Shown here in pieces: positions 1-11,000 of a stretch of DNA of 52,517 bases. The notes under the pieces are model-generated. The model did not search any database and had not been told where the DNA came from. It saw only the letters and a list, made by a program, of their open reading frames with translations. The stretch's first letter is position 1. The number at the start of each line of letters is the position of its first letter. Origin of the DNA: a virus; the IMG/VR virus record IMGVR_UViG_3300033064_002377, positions 1 to 52,517 of that record; one strand, given 5' to 3'. Both the position numbers and the translations under genes were made by a program.

Positions 1-602
1 CCTGAAATTGGCCCAGCCAATGTCAATCCTGGTTGTACTTGTTTACTGCCAGTCCACCCGCCACCTGCTGGAGCCACAGCAGGTGTATATGCAGTATCCT
101 TGCTGAAGATACCCACAACTGCATCAGACACATACATTTCCACAGCCACATGACTTATAGAATTGCTATCGGTGATTGTGGTAACAATAGCACCGCTTAC
201 ACCTGTGGTACCGGTGTAAGCAGGCCCTACCAGGATCCAGGCAGTACCAGTATACACATTAAGCTGAGCATTGACGCTGTCGTACCATAAATCACCGGCC
301 ACATTTGATACTGAAGGAGCAGTGGAGCTGGCAGTAGCGCCCGAGATAACTTTAAAAGTTGATCCGGTATACACTTTCATAGTGCCAGTGGTCTGGTCGT
401 ACCAAAGTTGGCCTTGAATTGGTGCTCCCGGTGCTGTGGTATTGGCTCCGTTTTGTAGTAACCGGATGATATTATCATTGGTAAACTGTCCGTAGCCCGC
501 ATAGTTTTTACCCACCAGGGTCATGCTTGAGCTGGTGTTGATAGTACCATCGGGTATGGTTGCAAAGGTTGACCCATTAGTAAGAGTGATTGTGTATGAC
601 AT
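1..602 (-). CDS. Partial tail fibre-like structural protein (C-terminus beyond window)
   Basis: An open frame runs on the minus strand from an ATG at 602 to the window edge without a stop, giving 200 codons of N-terminal sequence. It contains two copies of a short fibre-type motif, GQLWYD..TG..KVYTG and GDLWYD..N..LNVYTG, about 45 residues apart. Motifs of this kind are common near the N-terminus of tail fibres of aquatic T4-like phages. No membrane segment or enzyme motif is visible. A late-promoter-like box lies 24 bases upstream, and it is the last gene seen in the minus-strand tail block. The role as a virion fibre or fibre adaptor is inferred from these repeats and from position; the receptor-binding end is not in the window. 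Confidence 0.65.
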   Translation of the reverse strand, partial: MSYTITLTNGSTFATIPDGTINTSSSMTLVGKNYAGYGQFTNDNIIRLLQNGANTTAPGAPIQGQLWYDQTTGTMKVYTGSTFKVISGATASSTAPSVSNVAGDLWYDSVNAQLNVYTGTAWILVGPAYTGTTGVSGAIVTTITDSNSISHVAVEMYVSDAVVGIFSKDTAYTPAVAPAGGGWTGSKQVQPGLTLAGPIS

Positions 603-625
603 GTTGTTGGTTCCGAATCTTAAAG

Positions 626-633
626 ATATTTAT
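626..633 (-). promoter_or_regulatory. Late-promoter-like box (ATAAATAT) before the partial fibre gene
   Basis: On the minus strand the box reads GCATAAATATC and ends about 24 bases before the fibre ATG at 602. It matches the TATAAATA core used by T4-type late promoters that depend on gp55. It overlaps the stop codon of the upstream gene. Confidence 0.45.
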
Positions 634-1259
634 GCAGCACTTAGGTTGGTCAAAGTCTGAATTCGCACAGTATAATCAATTTGTATCTGACGGTTTAGAC
701 TTTTTTGCACTGGGTGGAAAATCACATGTGTGAGCAAACGAAGATTTGTTGTGTCCCCATTTACCGCTTTGAGCCCTAGCTCATCAAACACATATTCACC
801 ATTGAAATTGGTTGAATTATCAAAAGGTTGTTGCCCCGGAGGTTCGCCGTAGTCCAACAAACAACTCACAAGAATATCAGTATACACTTGTCCTGACGTG
901 TGTAATACTTGCAAGTAATTGTTAGTTACGTCAGTGTTGGCAGCAGAATTGTCATCCACTACTTTGGCAAAGGTTTCATTGTACAAATCTGCATTGATAC
1001 CAGTGGTATTGGGAGGCAAATATGTGATCACACCAGTGGGATCAACTGAACTTCCTCCGTTGCCAAATGCCATGGCATAGATCCATCCGCCACCTTGAGC
1101 TAGAGTTCTATGGCTTAGTGTCTGGGCTAGAGCAATACTCATGTTTTCATAGTGTATACTATTATCTTTATCAACAAGCACCTGTGGATTTTGTTTGTCA
1201 GTTACATCTGTAATTTTAATGTGTCCTTTAACAATAGGACCGAATGTATTAATAAGCAT
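630..1259 (-). CDS. Conserved T4-like virion (baseplate/tail) protein
   Basis: This 209-aa product begins MLINTFGPIVKGHIKITD and carries the segments YENMSIALAQ and VFDELGLKA and a C-terminal HVIFHPVQKSLNR. I recognise these as typical of a small structural protein found beside tail fibre genes in T4-like phages of aquatic bacteria; its exact role is not known to me. The frame extends upstream to an ATG at 1334, but that start would overlap the preceding endonuclease by 86 bases. The ATG at 1259 has a good ribosome-binding site (GGTGGAAG) 6 bases upstream, so I chose it, leaving an 11-base overlap. The first part resembles the product of the small ORF at 1896-2042. Confidence 0.65.
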   Translation of the reverse strand: MLINTFGPIVKGHIKITDVTDKQNPQVLVDKDNSIHYENMSIALAQTLSHRTLAQGGGWIYAMAFGNGGSSVDPTGVITYLPPNTTGINADLYNETFAKVVDDNSAANTDVTNNYLQVLHTSGQVYTDILVSCLLDYGEPPGQQPFDNSTNFNGEYVFDELGLKAVNGDTTNLRLLTHVIFHPVQKSLNRQIQIDYTVRIQTLTNLSAA

Positions 1260-1899
1260 TTTTTTGTCTTCCACCTTTACCGCTACCGTATTTGACTGAT
1301 TTCCATCCGTTTTTAGAATAATAAATGTTGCCAAATGATAAATTATTTTTGCGACAAAATTCTCGCAAACCTTTAACTTTAACTATTTCCCCATTGGGAT
1401 AATGTATTTCCCATTCCAATGCATTAGGATTATTTTTTCCAGATGTTTGTTGGCTATGTAGTAATTTTGTTTCATCTGACACAACTACTCCAGTGCGCTG
1501 TGTACTCCACAGTTGTCTGGTTTTCGTAGATGGAATCCATCCTTTTTTACTATTTGACCAATTTTGTGTGTGTGCGTTACTTCGTTGGGGCATTTTCCCC
1601 CCTTTAGGAAATCCATCTGTTCCGTTTTCATTTACTAAATTTGCCCAGATTTTTTTTCCATCTGCATCTTTAGCCTCAACAATATTGTTACTTACAGAAA
1701 AATCCATAGCATATTTGGTTAATTCTTCTTTGCTATTGAATTTTTGATACCAAATTGTAGATACGTCATTACCGTGTATAGCTAAATGATTTTTCCAGTA
1801 TGTCCCAGATCCTAAGTAGGTTACTGGGTCAGTATTATCTGTTTTTCCAAAATATTTTAACCCAGTTTTATTATGTTGTTTAATATATAAAATGGTCAT
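1249..1899 (-). CDS. GIY-YIG-type free-standing homing endonuclease
   Basis: A 216-aa protein starts with LYIKQHNKTGLKYFGKT followed by a TYLGSG..W segment. This is a degenerate GIY-YIG core in which YFG stands in for YIG, as in many phage-encoded mobile endonucleases. The middle (about 95-160) is basic and asparagine/serine-rich, and the C-terminus (WEIHYPNGEIVKVKGLREFC) resembles the small DNA-binding modules of such enzymes. Its ATG overlaps the stop of the 48-aa ORF (ATGA) and its end overlaps the next structural gene, so it is wedged between two tail genes. A homing role is inferred from family and position. The target site cannot be seen without an uninterrupted relative. Confidence 0.7.
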   Translation of the reverse strand: MTILYIKQHNKTGLKYFGKTDNTDPVTYLGSGTYWKNHLAIHGNDVSTIWYQKFNSKEELTKYAMDFSVSNNIVEAKDADGKKIWANLVNENGTDGFPKGGKMPQRSNAHTQNWSNSKKGWIPSTKTRQLWSTQRTGVVVSDETKLLHSQQTSGKNNPNALEWEIHYPNGEIVKVKGLREFCRKNNLSFGNIYYSKNGWKSVKYGSGKGGRQKNAY

Positions 1900-2042
1900 G
1901 CTTGGGTCTCCACAAATATTTGTTTGGTCACAGGATCAGAGATTTTTAAAAATCCCAAAACTGCAATGGCACCACACTCGTCTGGACGAGCCTTAGGTGT
2001 TGGTTGAGGTGTATGTGGTTTGATCTGCTGATTTTGCTGCAT
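1896..2042 (-). CDS. Small ORF, 48 aa, resembling the N-terminus of the adjacent virion protein
   Basis: The ORF lies immediately downstream of the giant gene (stop at 2055) and ends in an ATGA overlap with the endonuclease start. Its C-terminal half, VLGFLKISDPVTKQIFVETQA in part, lines up by eye with KGHIKITDVTDKQNPQVLVDK of the protein at 630-1259. It may be a small independent structural gene of the same fold or a duplicated, cut-off copy. AAGG lies 11 bases before the ATG. Function unknown. Confidence 0.5.
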   Translation of the reverse strand: MQQNQQIKPHTPQPTPKARPDECGAIAVLGFLKISDPVTKQIFVETQA

Positions 2043-2054
2043 AATTTATTTACC

Positions 2055-5000
2055 TTAATTTTGTCCCAGGAAGAACCTTGCGGCGTCAGTTTGGGTAATT
2101 TGCAATGCTTGACCGTTTGACGGCTGACCGTTTGCTGGTTGATACCATCCAAACCCTTGACGTACCAAGATAGAAACTTGATATCCAGCGGTGGGTGCTG
2201 TATCAAATGTCACTGTGGCAGGTGCTACAGAATCCACAGTGTATCCTGTATACAATCGTATTCCGGCCACATACACCAGGATAGCTTGTTCAGCAAAACT
2301 CAAAGTCAACGAACTCAAATCAATATTTGGCGCAGAGAATGTTGCGCTAGATCCATCCGCTAGTGTATTAGTATACACCACACGATCTTGATATTCAGCT
2401 GGTGCTAGGTTTCCTCTGCCTATGTTGTATACCACGGAGTCTATATCATGTTCAGCCACTGCGGTTCCTGCTGTGCCACGCAACAAACTACTCACTGTGT
2501 TGTTGTTGGTGTCAAGCTCACGATACATGATACGTTCACCATTTATGGTAATAACACCCCAGATATTTGCTTGCAAATCAGGTTGAGTTAATGCGTTAGC
2601 ATTGACAACATAGATTGTGTCTTGATCTTTAAACAAGTTCTGTGCCAGTGTGGTTGTGGTATCTGGTGTCATTCTGTAAGTGGCTTGTACACCTCGCATG
2701 TCTTGAAAAATCCTAAATTCCATTGCTTCGGGTACCACTGAATCAGTAAACAATTCAGCCACAATAACTGTGTTTGAATCAATTGGTCCACCCTGTACTA
2801 TCAATTGTTCTCCAGAAATCAAATAATCGTCACCGTAGAAAATACGGTCGCCATTCTTGGTAACCCACATTCTGGTTGGATCTGTGATAATTCTGCCTAA
2901 TTGGAAATCATCAACCACAACTGTACCTTGTGTTACAGGACCTTGCCATAACAATGTAACTATACTTTGTTGTGCAGTATCATTCCAACTAGTGACTGAT
3001 ACTACATCGCCGTTCAGCGGATATAATCCAGTGGTGCGGAATACCAATTGATAATTATCCACACTGCTGCCATCGTCGTATATCACATAGTCAGCTTGGG
3101 TGATCACACTGATCAATACTTGTGATCCAACTGACGGAGCTGTGGTAAAATCTACATATCGAGTGTCACCACCTGTGAAGGGTTCTACAATATAGTCAGT
3201 GCCTAGGGTCAGCTTTTGATTGTTTACATATACCAACACTTCATTGTCACTTACCAATGCCAAACTATATCCTCCGCGATTGGGCAATGCATATCCTGAA
3301 CTGCCATCGGCAATATAAAATGCACCTTCATAAGGTCTTGCACGAATGCCGTTGACTTCTACTATCAAATTGGGAATGTTTGTACCCAACATAGAATTGT
3401 CAAGCATGTAATCCAACTGCCCATAACTGGTAAAGTATTGTGTCTGCGGAGTAGACCAAGTGTAAGGCAATGATCCATCAGTCTCCCCAATGGCTGTGAC
3501 ATTAATTTCATCAGTTGATGTATATGTATCAGCAAACACAATGTCTGTACTGAGGTCAATACCTGCACTGTAGGTATAGTTGGTTATGAATGTACCATTG
3601 ACAAAGATTGCCATATCAAATATTTCAGCATCAGCAACTGGAATATTCAAGAAGTTACCAACATCAGCACCATTGAATACATTCTTGAACAGTTGATTGC
3701 CGCCGCCAATGCCAAACACTGTGATAACCAATATGTCACCGTTGGCTGCTGGAGGTGTGCCGCCGCCAGACACAATAGTCACAACATTGTTAACCCAATC
3801 AATAGTATATGCCACGTCTTGCACAAGAGCATTGCCTTGTGTTTGATTAGTCACACGTACCTGCACCGGAGCCGTCACAATATTGTCAAAACTCTGTGTG
3901 TTGGCGGTGGTACTGTTGTAGACCCATTTTGTAATTTTCCAAGCAAATCCATGACCGTTGTTGTCCCAGTCTGATCCTGGACGAGTGTACACTCGGAAAT
4001 CAAGAGTATCAAATTCTGATCCGGGCACTAGTTCTTCAGGTGCGTGACTTTCGTAAGGACCCACAAACTCGCCGCCCACAACGTTGATATCAGTAGCACG
4101 CAGACCCAAGTAGGCGTCTAGGAATCTACTTTCATAGATGGCATCCAAGATTCCTGGATCATATGTTGGCAATCCTTCCGGACCATAAGCAATATTATCA
4201 AATGGATTTATGTCAAAATTACCCACATCAAAGCCGGTGTTTTGACCAAATGTGGGCGCACTAACTTGCACGCCAGGGTAATTTATACCATCAATTAACA
4301 ATCCTAGATCTAGGCCTGGCTCGTTCACCGTGGGCACATATAGACCCATTGTACGGTCTACACCGCTGAGTGTGGCAGCGTTTACTAGTTGCCATTGTTC
4401 AGGATCAAATGTAGTTGATTCAACTCCAGCCGAGTCGGAACTATCCGCTGCCCACACACGATTATCGTAACGCACCTGAGTGCCGTTGTCATAGTTTACA
4501 TCTGGCTCCCAGGGCACAATGGTTGATACATATTGATATCTATCATATTTCATTGTGATATTGAAACTGCGTACCAGGTTATAATACTGTGTATCACCGT
4601 AGTCTGCTGCGGTTGGATCTTGATCTTCACCCACACCTGGACCGGCCATTACCGCCACCAACTGCCCGCCGGTGCCGTTGCCACCGCTGAGAGTAATCAA
4701 TGCGGTAGTGGTATACCCCACTCCTGGATTGTTCACTACCACCCCAGTCAATTGTCCAGAACCGTTGATAGTCACTGAGAGTTCAGCAGGAACAACACAA
4801 TCACCTGTGACTATGGCCACTGGAGGAACAGTGTATCCTGATCCAGCTGCTGACACTGATGCACCCACCACTGACAGTGTGTAATTTTGATACCAGAAAC
4901 TCCAGGGTTGTGTTTGCCATATCAAACTGTCTGATGCAGTATCACTGGCATCATCTGGGGTGCCTGTGCCTACGGCTGTGCTTGCAGTGTATGGAGTCAG

Positions 5001-8000
5001 TATAGGACTCACAAACTGATTGGGAATTACATCAGTATCATAGAAAGCAGGAACATCAAAGTCAGTCATGGTTCCTTGATAGTCGTCCAGTCCTTTGTAG
5101 ATCAAATTGAATTCACGTATTTGCACATGATATGGTTTGACTTCTTGGATGTAATCCAACACAAAATCTTGATTGTCTCGTCGATATGTTTGGAATGGGA
5201 CTAATTCACGAATAATATGATCCACATCAATCAATGAAGTCTTTGACAACCAGTCTGGAGCTTCAAACTCACTGAGAGCAAAATTAAACATCAAGACCAA
5301 TGCGCGATTGCGTTCAATCAGCAGCTCATCGATCAATAGTTCTTGATTGATTGCTTGAATAATTCGACGTGTTTCAATCACAGGCTCTTGGTCAAAATAT
5401 TGTGCATCAAACACTTCCACATCAAACCCAAAGCGTCCCAATTCATAATCCCACAACACAGCAGAAATTTCTATAGTACCATCTTGCAGACCCACACGAT
5501 CCCATGTGTCAGTGGCCACACGCAGATATATTTCCCACTTGTTTTGTGAATTAGCAGTGACTCGCACACTGGATCCCACTGGCGCTTGATACAAACTCAA
5601 CTTGCTGAGACCACTGTATACACCCACTGTGGCAATAACTAATTTGCTGGGGTTGTAACCTGGTAGATACCAATTGATAAAACTCCAGTACCTACGAGTG
5701 TCGTAGTTTTGTACTCGTACAAGATCCAATGTGGCAAGTGTTTTTGTTGCTGTGACTTGGTAAATGGTCCATAGGCCATTCTGGCCGGAATCACTTGCCA
5801 CAAGATACAGATATCCAACTGAGACTGATGCAAGATTCTGATAACTCAATTCTTCCAGGTCCACTACTCTTTTGTCCCAGGCACCGGTGCCTGCTGTTGG
5901 CTCAGGTTCCCTGCTGTTCAACAATGCAAAACTACGAATTTCTGTGATAGGATACTGTGCCAACACTGAGTTTACTCGGACAAAATAGTTTTTCAGTGCC
6001 AGGAATCTATCCTCAAACATACTCTGTCGCGGACGGAACTGTACACCGTAACGATTGGCTGGACTTAGATTGATGTCAGGTACTTTTGCTCCAGTAGAAT
6101 TAACTCCGCAAAGACTGTCTGTAAATTTAAGATATAGATTGTCAGGAAGAAAACCATCAGCACGATCTTGGGGGATCAGACTGTATTGGGTATGAACATT
6201 GTCACTGGTTAATTCTTGATCAAATTCAATGCTGAGTATGGTATCTTGTGCAGAAATGTCATTGGTTGCATTGTAGATACCAGTTGCACTGGCGCTTAAG
6301 AATGCCACATACGGAATCCCTGAGCTGCGTGGATCTGCAATGTATGTAGAAATTCCAGCGACACTGAGTGTTTTTCCTGCTGTGGTATTGATTGTGGTAA
6401 TACCTTTTACCCAGAAATAATAAGTGATACTAAAAATTCCATTGGAGTTTATGCCATTAATTGCATTGTAACTCACGATATCTCGTGGTGTTCCTGGACC
6501 ACTGTATCCAGCTGGTGGTACTGTACTACTGACCCATTGATATACATCAATCACGGATCCTGGGAATATCTGTGCCCAACGTCGAGCTGCATAAGTGATG
6601 TTGTCTTGATTGGGATCAATAAATCTCACACTGTTGGTATCCCACCAAATTTCTCCCACATATGATTCAGCCCAGATTCTACCATAGTTGTTTACCGGAC
6701 CAACATTGTATGCAGCAGGATCTACCACACTGATATAGTTGATATTCTCAGCAGCAGCACCCAGTATCTTGCCTTGTAACGGATCAATAAAATCAAAGAA
6801 TGTGGTCTTGGCCCCTGTGACAGCATTGTAACTGTACACAGAATTAATCAATTTGATGTCCACCACAGGCAGTTGTTCATGTATCACTGCCCAAGCTGGT
6901 GTGAGTGTGTTGTTTTTAAATACTGCCACACGACCATAATTGAGTTCACTCAAGGTGCTGTCATCAACATCACTGCCTGGACTGCCTATCATCAGCACAC
7001 CATTGACATAATCTATTGCAGTTCCAAACTGATCTAGTTCACGCACACGTTGATCATAGATCTGTTGTCCAAATGCAAACTTGCCCGGATCAGCAACAGA
7101 GTCGGCTGCACTAGATAGATAATCATATGTATACACCACACCACTCTGATATAATGGTCCATTAAATGTGGTGCCACCACCATCAAAGTATGTGGTACCT
7201 TGATCAAATGTGTTTGGTCGATACAAGTTTCCGCCTGGTGCTCCCACAGTTAAGGTATCAGCAGACGTGTCAATGTTTAATGCTGCGCCAAAATTAGCAT
7301 TAATTGATGGTGCCGGACTGGTAATGGTTTGTGTGTATGCATAGGTGTTGAATCCCAGTGATTGGAATATAGTTCCAATCAAGCCAGGCAATACAGAAAC
7401 ACGATTGGTGGGGTCCGCTGCCAATACATTCTTCACACTCACTGTCAACAATCCAAATGTTGCTGTTCCACTAAAACCAGTACTGGCTATCACATTGGCA
7501 ATGCCCGATGTATTGATGTCGTTGGCCAACACTGCTACCCAGCTGCTGGTTCTCCAATAAGAAACGTCAGTGATTGCAGTTCCAATGGGTACTGTGCGTG
7601 TGGCCTGATATATTATCTGACTATCTTGTACCAGGCTATTAATTGGCCAACTCACTGTGCTAATCCATTGATCTGGATTGCTTAAGACCACTTCTTGATT
7701 GTTGATCCTAATACTTTGTCCCGGAGTCAACTCAGGATTGACGTTTTGACTAGTGGTAGTACCGTAAGAACGACTTTGATTTACGTTGCGTTGCACCAAT
7801 CCAGCGTTTGATAACACAGAACTATCTTGTGGTGCACCAATGTATATACTGCAACTGTATTGGCAAACATCCACACTAGCACCAAAGCCAGCAGCCACAC
7901 TTGGCGTATTGGCGTTTAGGACTTGCAAGAGACTGAATGTGTTTGGTTGTATTTGTAATACATCTCCTACTGCCAACGGAACTGATATTGTGACTGAGGC

Positions 8001-11000
8001 TCCACTTACCAGGAATGTTCCACCTATGTTGTCTTGGGCGTTGAGCAAGAAGTTGTTGTTTAGATTTACAAAGGTAGGTGCCACTAATACACCACCATCC
8101 ACAGTGTAAGCAGCTTGTGTGGGATCTGTTACAATAAAGGTCTGTACAGAACGGTCATATGCATAAACTGTACCAGCATCTGTCTTATTATCAGTATCAG
8201 TATTTGGTGCGCCAATTAGGATCTGTGTGCCATCAACGGTACAAGCAACACTTTGACCAAATCTACTGTCATCAGGCAATTTAGCTGTGATAGTGGTAGA
8301 TGCTGTGGTTTGCCCTGGCGACACAATATATGTGCCAGTGCCACCGGTGCCGCTGACCAGTGCTGTGATCCTGGTACCTTGTGTGACCCCGGTTCCACTG
8401 AGAATCATACCAACAGAAAGCAACGGAGAGCCAACAGGTATACTGGTCACTGTGAGTGTGGATCCAGTGATTGATGCTGTGAATTCAATAGTAAACTCTA
8501 AAGTATCAACAAATTTATAGTAACTGTTGGTAGTTACTGTGATGATTGAGTTGTCGGCCGGTGCCACAAAGAATATTAAATCTCTGCCTTCAAGGCTACT
8601 GTTGTCTGCATTGAATTCGTAATCAATATTTGGACGTTGCAGTATTCCGTTGACAGAAACAACAAAACTGTAAATGTCAACTGCGGTATACAAATCATCA
8701 TTCAGTGAGAACAACTCAGTTGTTCCATCACCGGTGTAATTCACAGACGTTCTGCGACTAATTTGTAAAACCAAATCTTTTGGTGGTGTTACGGTAAACT
8801 CCACACTAGTAGGTGTTAAAGTATAATCAGTTACAGGTGTTAGCAGTTGATTATTCAATACCACAGTGAGCTGATTAGGATATTGTGAATCAATCACAAT
8901 GTAGTTGCTGTAATTGAAAAATCTTGTAGTGCCGTCAGTTACATATTTTTTAGTTTGCTCTTGAACTTCTACCAAACCATATGCAAACACTTTGTTAATG
9001 CCTGGTGCACCAATGTACATCCAATGCTCATCTTGACTGATTGCCACACTGTAACCAAACTCAGCTGGATACACTAGATCAGTCACAATAGGAACAGTAA
9101 GCACACTGGAAGTTGAGAAAGTGGCGGTACCAGGAATTCTATAAACCGTGGCTGCATATCCCAGGTTGTTATCACTGGCCGGGGCTCCTATCACTTGCCA
9201 CGTTTGATTGCCAATGCTTACAGAATGCCCGTATCCAACAGTATCCAATGCATTCAGCTCAAGAACATAATTTTCTGCAAATGGGTTGACTGCTGATCGT
9301 ATATATGTGTATGCAGCACCAGTACCTAATGTGCTATCCGCGGCAGGATTATAACCTGGGCTACCAACAATTGCATAGACGTTATCTTTGCTTTGTGCCA
9401 AACTAGTACCAAATTGACTATTGTTTTGAGAGACAGCAGCTTTTATTTCAGTTGTGGATGTGAAAACCAATTGTTTTTCCAACACTTGCCATAATCCCAA
9501 TCCATTATTGTCTACCCATACCTTGTTGCCCGGAATCAAACTGTTGGCATAGGGCAATGTGATTACATCACTGGCCTGTGTCACTCGCTGAGTTTGCAAC
9601 ACAAACCCAATACCGTTGCCAACAGCAGTGATTTGATTGACGTTTACAAAACTAAACACAGCAACCAATTGTGTGATACTGGGTATACGTATTACTTCAT
9701 AAACTCCGTTGACTTCATCTGAAAAGAATCGAATGATAAACAAACGACCCACAGTTGTAATACCGTGAGGTTGACTGAAGGTGAACACACTAGTACCATC
9801 AAGATTTGTAGTAACTGTGCTTAGATATCCTGGCAGTTGGCTGGTTCTAAAAATTCCCCAATCGTAACTATTGACTCTTGCTACCCATATATCAGTTCCT
9901 ACATTGATATTGTCAATGTTGGCATTTATTTCCTCAGTGTTTGCAATATCAAATACAGTGATGTCAACATCATCAAAATTCACATAACCAGCACTGGGCA
10001 ATGCCGAATATTCTGTGGGTATGGTCACTGTGGTTAATATGTCTGGGCTGGTTATCTTGTAACTGGTTTTCCACAAGTTGCTCAACAGAACTGTTTGTTC
10101 AGCCAAACTGGGTTGGTTGGGCAAAATAACTTGAATGGTACTAGGGTTAGAAGTAAGCACGGCTTCGTTGAGTTGCAGTTCATAAAAACTGCGATTGGCA
10201 TTGGCACCGTATACTGCGCGAAGTATGGCCCAATTTTCGTAGATCTGATACTGTGCGGGGCCATTTCTTATATCAGCAAACGAGAATAAGTCAGTGGCAC
10301 GCAACGTGCCTTTGGTGCCTAAAAATTGTTGATATAAACTGACCTGGCTGGTGCTATCTAGTTCTAGATTTACCATGTACTGTCGAGGTTTCCATCCAAT
10401 CAATGCATATGAAAATAAATCTTGATTGAGTTCAAGGTTAGCAGTGTAGATATTATAACTGTTGGCCAATTGATTGCTCTTGTTGGACAAGTTAGGCAGT
10501 AATCCTTGTTGGATTAATGTGTAGTTAGACACTCTCCAGTTGTTGATATCAAACTCTGCAGATGGTTGTACTATGTTAATGGCACTGTAATAAGTATTTT
10601 TCCATTTTACAATTTCACCACGAGCATATTTCTTCAATGGATTCCATGGCTCAACGTTGTCTTGATTTAATACAAATCCCTGAGCATTTAATTGTCCATT
10701 CCATTCTGTAGTGGTCCAACCTACCAGTCTGATACGACTCTGTCGTGCCCCAGTTATGGAATCATAAATCAAGTCAGCAAAGATACTGGTATTGTCCAAT
10801 ACAATCATGTTCTCATAACTGGTGAACTTGATGTTGAGAAAGTTAATGGTCTCAGTAGTCAAACTGGTAATAGTAAAAGTATTATCCAGGCGTTCAATTA
10901 CCAAATCTCTAGCATTAAATGGCACACGGTCAGCTGTTAAAACCATGTTCTCTGTGGTTTGTACTGCAATGCTATCAACAATTGCACCAACACGCTGCAC

